Source: Plenodomus lindquistii
Lineage: Eukaryota > Ascomycota > Dothideomycetes > Pleosporales > Leptosphaeriaceae
Assembly: GCA_025504975.1 (NCBI GenBank)
Contig: JANUWI010000005.1
Coordinates: forward strand, 1,488,001-1,552,000
Length of the DNA: 64,000 nt
Reading direction: 5' to 3'
Part shown: piece by piece, positions 21,853 to 34,299 of the stretch
How positions within the stretch are numbered: the first letter of the stretch is position 1
Layout: every line of letters begins with the position of its first letter
Translations under genes and position numbers: made by a program
Notes under the pieces: generated by a model
Told to the model about the DNA's origin: nothing
The model's database searches: none
Seen by the model: the letters and a program-made list of their open reading frames with translations, nothing else

Positions 21853-23005
21853 TATAGTAAAACTCTATTCTATTATAATAATAACTTTTAGCTATAGAAG
21901 CTTTTTTATAAACTACCTCTATCTTTTTCTATATAAGTTTATTAAAAATAGAAAACTATACTAATTTTTATTTAAACTACATTAGGAAAAAACTTTTTGT
22001 AGCATTCTAGTTATTTACCAAGCGCATTGTAAATGAGTTGAATTACTAGTAAATGACTAGGAAAAGACTTGAGTAGTGTGGCTGACGTGAATGGCTTAAT
22101 TTACCTCATTTACCTCGCTTACCCTATTGACCCCACGAACGTTAAACACCATGAAAAATTAAAACTATTCCTAATTAGGCAACTAAAATTCTAATAATAT
22201 AGAATAAATATTTAGCTATAAATTAGTTAAAAAATTACTATTTTAGGCCTAGCTGTTCTATAGTTATTAATTATTTACTAAAAAGTTTTAATATTCCTCG
22301 CTTAAAAATAATTTACAGGGGCTGCTAATAGTTTAAATAGATAATAAAACTATATTTTTTTTTCGCGCTAAGCCTATAAAAGTAATATTTTAGTATTTAG
22401 AAATTTCTAATATATTATTATATTAATTGCGTACGTTATTATATAACTTAAAAGAGTTTAAAAAAGTAAAGTTCTTTTTTATTTTAAACTAGCAGGGGTC
22501 TAGGAGGTAAGCGAGGTAAGCCAGGTAAATTAAGTAAAAATAGTACTTAAAGTAATTCACGTCACTCACGTTATTTACTAGTAAATCACTAGTGAACTAC
22601 GTGAAAAAAGGCCTCGTGGGGTAAAAGTAGTAAATTGGTAATTCACGTTAATTACTAGCCATTTACGTTACTTTCCATCTACTTACTCAATTTACTACAC
22701 AATAGAATTTCCCGACGTACCTCTATACCATATTTAGTTTAAATTTTATAAAAATTTCTACTCTACTATTACCTATATACTAATAAAGTAGAAAAAAAAA
22801 ATTCTATAAAAGCCTAGAATTACTATTTAATTCTATTCTATATAGGTTACTTTTTTAATAAAACTATAAATGTATAATTTCTTTATTCTTTTATACTAGA
22901 CTTACAAAAATATATTTTATTTAGTTTTTTAATTTACCTCTACTTCTATATACTTTTAAACTAATTTAGACGTTTTTTAGTACTTTATATTTTTAAGCTA
23001 TTAAA
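21853..23005 (+). repeat. Gypsy-1 copy 1, 3' LTR, split by a 738-bp element
   Basis: LTR parts 21853-21979 and 22718-23005 rejoin to the sequence seen in the other LTRs. The end TTAAGCTATTAAA is followed by the target duplication ACTAG. Confidence 0.85.
21980..22717. mobile_element. 738-bp MITE-like element, copy 1
   Basis: Short terminal inverted repeats (CATTAGGAAA at the left; the right end read inward is CGTCGGGAAA) flanked by TA on both sides (21978-21979, 22718-22719). The empty site AAACTACCTCTATA is seen in uninterrupted Gypsy-1 LTRs (about 10881 and 47890). No coding capacity. CA, TG, CC and GG steps are common, unlike the surroundings, so it is only lightly mutated. The two halves carry imperfect inverted copies of a motif family (TTAATTTACCT, CTCGCTTACC, GACCCC), so the strand could fold on itself. 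TA target and TIRs suggest a non-autonomous Tc1/mariner-type element. Confidence 0.88.
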
Positions 23006-23010
23006 ACTAG

Positions 23011-23636
23011 ACTTAAAAAGTATATAATTAATTATTTTAATATAAATAAAAAATTATTTATATTTTATATACTTATAATAATATTATGTATTAAAATATT
23101 AGAGGTTTTATTACTAACTATAATTTAAACTATCTATAGTTTTATTATTATAAATGTATTTTAATATACTATTTTTATTTTATTATAATTCTAGAGTTAT
23201 TCTATAGAATCTAACTAACTATACTAGATAGTATTATTTATTCTAATTTTAAGTAATTGTTTATAGAGTATAGAATAATATTAATTAAAAGAAATTTAAT
23301 AGAATAGATTTCTAGCTAATTATTTTACAAATACTTTTAGTTTCTATATATATACTAGAAGTAAATATTAAGATTCTTTTTTACTTAAGTAATTTTATCT
23401 AAATAGGCTTTAAATACAATAAAAGTAAAGCTATTTTAAATTAATTTAAGTATTATAAAAATAAATAAAACTAGTTAGATATTTAGTAATATTATTTTAA
23501 TATAGTTATTTTTAATACTATTTTCTTAATAAACCTTCTACCTACTAGAACTATTAATTAAAAACTTACATAAAAAATTTAAAAATATAGTTAGTTTTAA
23601 TAAAGTTCTAGATTAAAAATAAAACTATAATAGATA
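23011..23636. repeat. Unclassified RIP-mutated sequence
   Basis: About 620 bp between the end of Gypsy-1 copy 1 and the outermost nested Fot1 element C. No family recognised and no reading frame. It must be part of the sequence into which C inserted. Confidence 0.45.
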
Positions 23637-24517
23637 ATTAATTCTACTAGTAAACTAGTTAGTTAAGTAAACTAGTTAAAATCTACTAAGGTTTATACTT
23701 ATTTAATTACTCTACTAGAAACTAATAATATTATAAACTACTAATATTAAATTAAAAAAAGAATATAGTTTATAATCTAAGCCTATAGAGCTAGCTAACT
23801 TAAAACTAATTAAACTATAGCTATAGAATCTAGTATTAATAAATATAAACTTTTTTTAGATATAATAGAATTACTTTATACTTTTAAATTTAATTTAAGT
23901 AGTAAAACTTTACTACTACTAAAAAGTAGATAATTATCTAATGTGTTTTTAACTTTTATTTATAAAAGTTTATGCTCTAGCTATATAAAATACAAAAGAT
24001 AGCTAATAAATTACTAGAAGTATATAATATAATACTAGTAGATAAATACTAGACTAAACGTTTTGTAATACTTGTTAGTAAACTTTAAATACCTTTTAAT
24101 TAAATAAAGAATAAATAGAGAATAAAGTAGAAAAGTCTAGAGGTTATTAGTATATATTTTAAATTTATAGAGAATAAAAAAGGTAATTATAGTATTATTA
24201 ATTATAATATATATAACTTTAATAGAATAAACTTCTAAATAGGTAAAATTTAATATATATAAGTTATTATAAACATTAAAAGATATAATTAGCTAGACTT
24301 TATCTAGCTAGATAATTCTAAATTAGTTACTATTATTAAAAGTATATATACTTAAAAAAATATAACTCTACTTTTTATTATCTACAAAAATAAAGCTAGA
24401 TTTTTATATAGTATAAAAAAGTTAATATAATATTTAATTAGAATATTTTAGTTTTTATTAATAGCTAGATAAATTATTAATTTAAAATAGAGTAATTAAA
24501 GTACTTTAAAATATATA

Positions 24518-26358
24518 ACGTATTTTACTATAAAGCTAGCTATACTACTAAGCTAGCTACTTTTTCTTACTATTATAAATACTATACTCTATATAATATA
24601 CTCTAATAATATAACGTAATATTAATTTAAGCTAAAGGCTAATTAGAATTTATCTATTCTACTTTTAAAGCTAGCTAATTTAAAAGCTAATAGGCTGCTG
24701 CTACAGCTTTTAAAGTTATATATTAAAAGTTTTTTAATTAAATTAATAAAACTACTTTACACGCTAAAATTTAATTTAATTACTAGAAATTTACTACTAC
24801 TAAAAAGCAGATAATTATCTAATATATTTTTAATTTTAATTAATAAAAATTTACGCTCTAGCTATATAAAATAGAAAATACCGCTAATAAAATACTAGAG
24901 ATACGTAATAGAATACTAGTAGGTAGGTACTAGGCTAAACGCTTTATAATACGTTTAGATAAATTTAAAATAGCTTTTAACTAAGTTAAAAATAGGTAGA
25001 GAATAAAATAGAAAAATCTAGAGATTATTTGTATATAGTTTAATTTTATAGATAAAATAAAAACTAAATATAGTATTTAAAATAATAATATCTATAATTT
25101 TAATATAACTAGATTTTAAATAGGTATAATTAGGTCTATAAAAGTTATTATAAACTTTAAAAAATATAAATAACTAGATTTTATTTAGCTAGGTAATTAT
25201 AAATAGATTACTATTATCTAGAGTATATATATTTTAGAAGATATAACTTTACTTTTTATTATCTATAAAAAATATATATATATCTCTATATAGTATAAAA
25301 AAACTAGTATTTTTTATAACTAGAAACTATTAGTTTCTAAAAATAGCTAGATAAATAATATATTTAAGCTAGAGTAGTTAAAGTACTTTAACACATATAT
25401 AAAAGTATAAAAGGTAGAGATATACTAGTTACTAATTTTAGATAGCTAGAAAAACTACTTTAACTAAAAGTTTAAAAACTACTATATAGAGAATACAATT
25501 CTAATACTTAATATATTTATCTATTTATTCTATATTCTCTAGCTATTTAATATAGTATATTTTATACTATTAAAATATAAGTATTTCTAGTATATATAAA
25601 ATTTAGCACGCTAATATATTTTCTATATTTATAAAAAAAGCTTTTTTCTAGCATTTAAAAATATATTTTTTAATATATTTATAGTTATTAACTATTAAAA
25701 AGCTTTTAAAGTGTTAGAGCTAGTTTTTACTAACGTATAAATAGTACTAGATTATATTAACTTTTTAATATATATTTTATTTTAACTTTTTTTACTATTA
25801 CATTTATAGTAATCTAAAACTTTAAATAATATTTATAAATTTAAGTTTTAATTAAAGTTTATATATAAGTTTTTTATTTAGTTATCTATTACTATATAAA
25901 CTAGCTTTTTATAGTTTATAAAAAAAGCTAAACTAATACTATACTAAAACGCTTTTTTAAAGCCTATATTTATAAAATTAAAAAGTAATTAGTAAAAATA
26001 ATAAAAAAAAAAGTATAAAAAAAAAATCTAGTAAAAAAATACTTTTAAATATAGTACTAGATTATAAACTACTACTACTTTACCTATAGTACTTAATCTA
26101 TTAAAATATACGCGTAGTAGTAGTAGTTAAATACCTATTTAACTTAGTATCTAATATTATAGTAATTATAAAAAAACTAGGCATAACGCTTATATATACT
26201 AGAAAAGTTTAGAAAGTATTTTTAAATTTAATATAAGCTCTATAGTAGTAGAGTTAGATATTAGTAGTAATAATAATAATAATTAAAAATATAGTATTTA
26301 TAATACTAAAAAAAAGTAGCTAGTTTAGTAGTATAGCTAGCTTAGTAGTAGAATATAT
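24518..26358 (+). mobile_element. Fot1/pogo-type transposon B, inside C
   Basis: 1841 bp, ends ACGTATTTTAC and the inverted counterpart ...AGAATATAT, flanked by TA. Both ends are type 1. Sequence parallels J throughout. Removing it rejoins C at AAAATATA/TATAGAAG. Confidence 0.85.
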
Positions 26359-27228
26359 TATATAGAAGTAAAAGGTAAAAGTATACTAGTTACTAATTTC
26401 TAATACCTATAAATAATATTTTAACTAAAGAAATTAAAACTATAATCTAAAACATAAAATTCTAATACTTTATATACCTTTTTTTCTATTCTATATTCTT
26501 TAGCTATTTAATATTAAATATTTTCTATTTCTAATACTTAAATAGTTTTAATATATTTTAGATTTAGCACGCTAATAGATCTTTTATATTAATTAAAAAT
26601 ACTTTTTTCTAGCTTTAAAAAACGCGTATTCTAATATATTTATAGTTAATAACTATTAAAAAGAATATAAAGTATTAGAGCTAGCTTTTACTAATATATA
26701 CGTAGTAATATATTATTTAAAAATATAGTTATATACTCGATTTTAACTCTTTTCTTTTATAAATCTATTATAATTAAAAATTTAAATAATATTTATAAAT
26801 TTAGGTTTTAGTTAAAACTTATATATAAGTTTTCTACTTAGTTATTTCTAACTATATAAACTAGCTTTTTATAGTTTATTAAAAGTATCTAAAATATACT
26901 ATATAAAAACGCCTTTTAATAAATTTACTTGTATAAAGCTTAAAAGTAATTAGAAGAAATAATAAAAAAGAAAATATAGAAAAATAGCTAGTAAAAATTA
27001 CTTTTAGATATAATACTAGATTATAAACTACTATAACTTTAACTATAGCGCCTAGTTTATTAGAATAAATATTTAGTAGTAGTAATTAAATATCTATTTA
27101 ACTAGATATTTAATACTATAGTAATTATAGAAAAACTAGCTATAATAATTATATATACTAGAAAAGTTAAATATATACTTCTAAATATAATAGAAATTTA
27201 ATAGTAATAGAATTTAATATTAATAGTA

Positions 27229-30200
27229 ATATATTCTACTACTAAGCTAGCTATACTACTAAACTAGCTACTTTTCTTTAGTATTATAAATACTATACTC
27301 TATATAATATGCTTTAATAATATAATATAATATTAATTTAAACTAAAAGCTAATTAGAACTTCTTTATTCTACTTTTAAAGCTAGCTAATTTAAAAGCTA
27401 ATAGGCTGCTACTATAGCCTTTAAAGTTAATTATTAGAGGTTTTTTAATAGAACTACTTTTTATATAAAAATTTAATTTAATTACTAGAAACTTACTACT
27501 ACTAAAAAGTAGATAATTATCTAATATATTTTTAATTTTAATTTATAAAAATTTACGCTCTAGCTATATAAAGTAAAAAATATAGCTAAAAAATATTAAA
27601 AGTATATAATAGAATACTAATAGGTAAGTACTAGACTAAGCGCTTTATAATATATTTAGGTAAGTTTATAATAGCTTTTAACTAAATAAAAAATAGATAA
27701 AAAATAAAGTAGAAAAATCTAGAGATTATTAGTATATAGTTTAATTTTATAGATAAAATAAAAACTAAGTATAGTATCTAGAATAATAATATCTATAATT
27801 TTAATAAAACTAGCTTTTAAAGAGGTATAATTAGGTTTATAAAAATTATTATAGACTTTAAAAAATATAATTAGCTAGACTTTATTTAGCTAAATAATTA
27901 TAAGTAGATTACTATTATCTAGAGTATATACGCTTTAAAAAATATAACTCTACTTTTTATTATTTATAAAATATATATATATATTTCTATGTTGTGTAAC
28001 AAAGCTAGTATTTTTTATAACTAGTAACTATTAGTTTCTAAAAATAGCTAAATAAATAATATATTTAGGCTAGAGTAGTTAAAATATTTTAATATATATA
28101 TAAAAGTATAAAAAGTAAAAATATACTAGTTACTAATTTTAAATAGCTATAAAAGCTATTTTAACTAAATATTTAAAAACTACTATATAGAGAATAAAAT
28201 TCTAATACTTTATATACCTATTTATTTATTTTATATTCTCTAGCTATTTAATATAACGTATTCTACTACTAAGCTAGCTATACTACTAAGCTAGCTACTT
28301 TTCTTTAGTATTATAAATACTATATTTTTAATTATTATTATTATTACTACTAATATCTAACTGTACTGCTATAGAGCTTATATTTAATTTAAAAATACTT
28401 TCTAAACTTTTCTAGTATATATAAGCGTTATGCCTAGTTTTTTTATAATTACTATAATATTAGATACTAAGTTAAATAGGTACTTAACTACTACTACTAT
28501 ATATACGTTTTAATAGAGTAGGCGCTATAGTTAAAGCTATCTAAGCTTATAATCTAGTACTATATTTAAAAATATTTTTTTACTAGATTTTTTTTTATAC
28601 TTTTTTTTTTATTATTTTTACTAATAGCTTTTTAAAGTTATAGTTATAGGTTTAAAAAAAAGCGTTTTAGTATAGTATTAGTTTAGCTTTTTTTATAAGC
28701 TATAAAAAGCAAGTTTATATAGTAATAGGTAACTAAGTAAAAAATTTACGTATAAACTTTAACTAAAACTTAAGTTTATAAATATTATTTAGAGTTTTAA
28801 ATTACTATAAATTTACTAGTAGAGAGGGTTAAAGTAGAGTATATATCTAGAAATTAATATAATCTAGTACTATCTATATATTAGTAAAGACTAGCTCTAA
28901 TACTTTAAAAGTTATTTAATAGTTATTAACTATAAATACATTAAAAAATGCGTTTTTAAAAGTAGAAAAAAAGCTTTTTTTATTAATATAGAAAACGCGT
29001 TAGCGTGCTAAGTTTTATACGCGCTAGAAGTATTTATATTTTAATAGTAAAAAATATACTATATTAAATAGCTAGAGAATATAGAATAAATAAAAAAGTA
29101 TATAAAGTATTAGAATTTTATTTTCTATATAGTAGTTTTTAAACTTTTAGTTAAAGTAGCTTTTATAGCTATTTAAAATTAATAACTAGTATACTTCTAC
29201 CTTTTATACTTTTATATACGCGTTAAAGTGCTTTAACTACTCTAGTCTAAATATATTATTTATCTAGCTATTTTTAAAAACTAATAGTTTCTAGTTATAA
29301 AAAATACTAGCTTTTTTATACTATATAGAGATATATACACATTTTTTATAAATATTAAAAAGTAAAGTTATATTTTCTAAAGTGTATATACTCTAGATAA
29401 TAGTAATCTACTTATAATTATTTAGTTAAATAAAATCTAGCTAATTATATTTTTTAAAGTCTATAATAATTTTTATAAACCTAATTATACCTCTTTAAAA
29501 GCTAGTTTTATTAAAATTATAGATATTATTATTCTAGATACTATACTTAGTTTTTATTTTATCTATAAAATTAAACTATATACTAATAATCTCTAGATTT
29601 TTCTACTTTATTTTTTATCTATTTTTTATTTAGTTAAAAGCTATTATAAATTTATCTAAATATTTTATAAAGCGTTTAGCCTAGTACTTACCTACTAGTA
29701 TTCTATTATATACCTGTAGTATTTTATTAGCTATATTTTTTACTTTATATAGCTAGAGTATAAACTTTTATAAATTAAAATTAAAAATATATTAGATAAT
29801 TATCTACTTTCTAGTCGCAGTAAATTTCTAGTAATTAGATTAAATTTTAGCGTGTAAACTAGTTCTATTAATCTAATTTAAAAACCTCTAATAATTAACT
29901 CTAAAAGCTGTAGCAGTAGCCTATTAGCTTTTAAATTAGCTAGCTTTAAAAGCAGAATAGATAAGTTCTAATTAGCTTTTAGTTTAAATTAATATTACGT
30001 TATATTATTAGGGTATATTATATAGAGTATAGTATTTATAATACTAAAAAAAAGTAGCTAGCTTAGTAGTATAGCTAGCTTAGTAGTAGAATACATTAGT
30101 ATATTTTTTACTATTAAAGTATAAATATTTCTAGTATATATAAAAGTTAATATACTAATACGTTTTCTATTTTAATAAAAAAAGCTTTTTTCTAGCTTTT

Positions 30201-30902
30201 AAAAATATATTTTTTAATATATTTATAGTTATTAACTATTAAAAAGCTTTTAAAGTGTTAGAGCTAGTTTTTACTAACGTATAGATAGTACTAGATTATA
30301 TTAACTTTTTAATATATATTTTATTTTAACCTTTTTTACTATTAAATTAATAGTAATCTAAAACTTTAAATAATATTTATAAATTTAGGTTTTAATTAAA
30401 GTTTATATATAAATTTTTTATTTAGTTATCTATTACTATATAAACTAGCTTTTTATAGTTTATAAAAAAAGCTAAACTTATACTATACTAAAAGGCTTTT
30501 TTTTAAGCCTATATCTATAAAATTAAAAAGTAATTAGTAGAGATAATAAAAAAAAAAGTGTAAAAAAGAATCTAGTAAAAAAATACTTTTAAATATAATA
30601 CTAAGTTATAAGCTACTACTACTTTAATTATAGTATTTATTCTATTAAAATATACGCGTAGTAGTAGTAGTTAAATATCTATTTAACTAGGTATTTAATA
30701 CTATAGTAATTATAAATAAACTAGATATAATGTTTATATATACTAGAAAGATTTAGAAAATACTTTTAAATTAGATATAAGCTTTATAGTAGTAGAGTTA
30801 GATATTAGTAGTTATAATAATAATAATTAACAATATAGTATTTATAATACTAAAGAAAAGTAGCTAGCTTAGTAGTATAGCTAGCTTAGTAGTAGAATAC
30901 AT
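27229..30902 (+). mobile_element. Fot1/pogo-type transposon D, inside C and split by E
   Basis: Left end ATATATTCTACTACTAAGC, right end ...AGTAGAATACAT, TA on both sides (27227-27228, 30903-30904). Its own length without E is about 1831 bp. Type-1 ends. Interrupted at 28254 by element E. Confidence 0.85.
28256..30096 (-). mobile_element. Fot1/pogo-type transposon E, innermost
   Basis: 1841 bp with terminal inverted repeats of roughly 70 bp, flanked by TA (28254-28255, 30097-30098). Opposite orientation to its host D. The empty site TTTAATATAGTATATTTT is present intact in copy J near 56476, which proves a clean TA duplication. Confidence 0.9.
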
Positions 30903-32140
30903 TAATTATAATAATAATTACTAATATAGTATTTATAATACTAAGCTATATTAACAAGTTTAATAGAATTACTATTATACTAGTAAAATATATTATAAAA
31001 ATACTATTAAACTAAAAAAAAGTAGAGTATAATTAAATATATAGCTATCTAAATATTATTAAATAGCTATAAAAATAAAAAAAATAGTCTATTTAAAATT
31101 TAGAATTATTATTTTATAATAGTAAATATAATTTTCTATTTATAATTTATTAATAATACTTATAATAACTACTAAGTTTAGTAGTAACTCTATTAAAATA
31201 TATTTATTCTTTAAATATTACAATATTTTTTTACTTTTTATACTTTATACTTTTATTATATATACTCTATTTCTACTTATTATTACCTCTAATATTAATA
31301 CTTAATAGCTTTTATAAAAATATCTATTTCTATACCTCTAGATATATATTTTTAAGTTTATTAGATTTTTTTTTATACTTAATCTAGGCCTAGTTTTATA
31401 GTAAAATTTAAGTTTATATATTTATTTAAATTATTAGGTTTAAAAAAGTATACTTATTATATACTTATAAATAAAAAGTATAAACTAGTAAATAGCTATT
31501 TTTTTCTACTTATTTAAAGTTTTTTTAATTCTCTCTAGATATTTATATATATAAAACTATAATATAACTAAATTATAGTAGTACTTAATAATTTTAAAAG
31601 CTTTACTACGCAGGCTATACTAGCTAATAAAAATAAAATAAAAAGGTTTAAAGCTAAACTAGTAAATATAAAAATAGAGCTAGTTTAGCTATAAAAATAT
31701 TAGCTTTTATAGTATAGACTATAACTATATAGGTTACTAGGTTTAGTATAACTAATATAATACTAGTAAACTACTATATATAATAAAAAAAGTTTTAAAA
31801 TCTATATAAAAAGAGTTTAAATTTATATAAAAAAATATACCTTTTTTAAAATAACTATTATAGCATTAGGTAGTACTATTTCTAAAAAAACTTTAGATTT
31901 TTCTAGTAGTAAAAAAAATTTAGGCTTAATTAAAAGTTTAATAGAACGTTTTTATAGTATAAAAGTATTAAAATTTTAAAATTGAATATAGTATATAACG
32001 CCTTTAATAGTAAAATAAAAATTAAAGTAATATAGTAAAAAGTAAATAGGTTTTAAAAAGCTTCTATACCTATTTTTAATAGTTAGTTTACTAGTGAAAA
32101 AGTTTTATTAGTAAAAGCTATATACTAGTTTTATAGATTA

Positions 32141-33983
32141 ATGTATTCTACTAGTTAACTTTATAATCTAGTAAATCTAATAGTTTTCTTTAGTATTATA
32201 ATTACTAAATTTTTAATTATTAATATTATTACTATTAATATCTAACCCTACTACTATAGAGTTTATATTTAATTTAGAAGTACTTTCTAAACTTTTCTAG
32301 TATATATAAGCGTTATACTTTATATTTCTATAATTACTATAGTATAAAATACCTAGTAAAATAGATATTTAACTACTACTACTACGCGTATATATTAATA
32401 GAGTAGGTACTATAGATAAAGATATAGTAGCTTATAATCTAGTACTCTATTTAAAAATACTTTTTTACTATATATATATATATTTATATTTTTTTTTATA
32501 ATTTTTACTAATTACCTTTTAACTTTATAGATATAGGCTTATAAAAAGTATTTTAGTATTATATTAATTAAACTTTTTTTGTAAACTATAAAAAGCTAGC
32601 TTATATAGTAATAAATAACTAAATAAAAAATTTATATATAAACTTTAACTAAAACCTAAATTTATTAATATTATTTAGAGTTTTAGATTACTTTATATTT
32701 ACTAGTAGAGAGGGTTAAAATAGAGTATATATATAGAAATTAATATAATCTAGTACTATCTATATATTAGTAAAAACTAGCTCTAATACTTAAAAAGCGT
32801 TTTAATATTTATTAACTATAAATATATTAAAAAACGTGTTTTTAAAAGCTAGAGAAAAAGCTTTTTTTATTAATATAGAAAACGTGTTAGCGTGCTAAGT
32901 TTTATACGCGCTAGAAATATTTACGCTTTAATAGTAAAAAATATACTATATTAAATAGCTAGAGAATATAGAATAAATAGGTAAGTATATAAAGTATTAG
33001 AATTTTATTCTCTATATAGTAGTTTTTAAACTTTTAGTTAAAGTAGCTTTTATAGCTATTTAAAATTAGTAACTAGTATATTTTTACTTTTTATACTTTT
33101 ATATACGCGTTAAAGTACTTTAACTATTTTTATCTAAATATATTATTTATCTAGCTATTTTTAGAGACTAATAGTTTTTAGTTATAAAAAATACTAGCTT
33201 TTTTATACTACATTAAAATATATATATACTGTTTATAAATAATAAAAAATAGAGTTATATTCTTTAAAGTATATATACTTTAGATAATAGTAACCTATTT
33301 ATAATTATCTAGCTAAATAAAGTCTAGCTAATTATATTTTTTAAAATTTATAATAACTTTTATAGATTTAATTATACCTATCTAGAAGCTAGTTTTATTA
33401 AAGTTATAGACGTTATTATTTTAAATACTATATTTAGCTTTTATTTTATTTTTAAACTTAAATTACGCGCTAATAATCTCTAGATTTTTCTATTTTATTT
33501 TTTATCTATTTTTTATTTAGTTAAAAGCTATTTTAAGCTTATTTAAATGTATTACAAAGCGCTTAACCTAGTATTTACCTACAAGTTTTCTATAATATAC
33601 CTCTAGTATTTTATTAGCTATATTTTCTACTTTATATAGCTAGAGTATAGACTTTTATAAATTAAAATTAAAAATATATTAGATAATTATCTACTTTTTA
33701 GTAGTAGTAAATTTCTAGTAATTAGATTAAATTTTAGCGCGTAATATAGTTCTATTAATCTAATTAAAAAGCCTCTAATAATTATTTTTAAAGGCTATAG
33801 TAGCAGTCTATTAGCTTTTAAATTAGCTAGCTTTAAAAGCAGAATAGGTAAATTCTAATTAGCTTTTAGCTTAAATTAATATTACGTTATATTATTAGAG
33901 TATATTATATAGAGTATAGTGTTTATAATTCTAAAAGAAAGTAGCTAGTTTAGTAGTATAGCTAGTTTAGTAATAGAATATAT
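32141..33983 (-). mobile_element. Fot1/pogo-type transposon F, hybrid ends
   Basis: 1843 bp, left end ATGTATTCTACTAGTTAAC (type 2), right end with GTAGCTAGTTTAGTAGTATAGC (type 1), flanked by TA (32139-32140, 33984-33985). It lies at the deletion junction of Gypsy-1 copy 3. The combination of ends is the reciprocal of that in A relative to element orientation. Confidence 0.85.
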
Positions 33984-34123
33984 TAGTTAGTTAAAAGTAT
34001 TACGTACTTTAGTCTATATATTATTTATAATAAAGTATATAGTAAATATAGCTATAATAGCTTCTATAAAAAAAATAGGTTTATTATTAGATAAATATTA
34101 AATGTTAAATACTTTTTAGCTAG

Positions 34124-34299
34124 TAAAGTAGGCAGATTCTAAAAGGCAAATACTAAATAAATTAAAATAAATTAACTACCTTATAGTTTTATATTTAAAA
34201 AGGAGATTTTCTAGAAGTTTATATACAATACTCTAGCTACTTTTAGCGTAGCTCTAAAGCTTTACTACTTAAGCTCTAGACTAGGCTCTATTTATTATA
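34124..34299 (-). repeat. Gypsy-2 LTR (3' LTR)
   Basis: 176 bp, TAAAGTAGGCAG ... TTTATTATA on the plus strand; same length as its partner at 41430-41605. Confidence 0.9.

Larger units (their letters stand above)
10750..23005 (+). mobile_element. Gypsy-1 LTR retrotransposon, copy 1 (with nested insertions)
   Basis: Bounded by LTRs and by a perfect 5-bp target duplication, ACTAG, at 10745-10749 and 23006-23010. The 5' LTR is 10750-11156; the 3' LTR runs 21853-23005 and is split by a 738-bp element. The body is interrupted by a Fot1-type transposon (12536-14383) and by Copia-1 (16657-21845). Compared with copy 2 it lacks about 3 kb, the part holding reverse transcriptase, exactly where the Fot1 element sits. 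Family and strand are taken from copy 2. Fully RIP-mutated; non-functional. Confidence 0.88.
23637..30975 (+). mobile_element. Fot1/pogo-type transposon C, outermost of a nested set
   Basis: Left end ATTAATTCTACTAG with type-2 subterminal sequence; right end near 30975 reads TAGAATTACTAT followed by TA. Its own sequence (about 23637-24515, 26361-27226, 30905-30975) aligns with the plus-oriented copies B, D and J. B is inserted after about 880 bp of it, and D (itself carrying E) near its 3' end. The right end is degenerate, so its coordinate is approximate. Confidence 0.72.
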
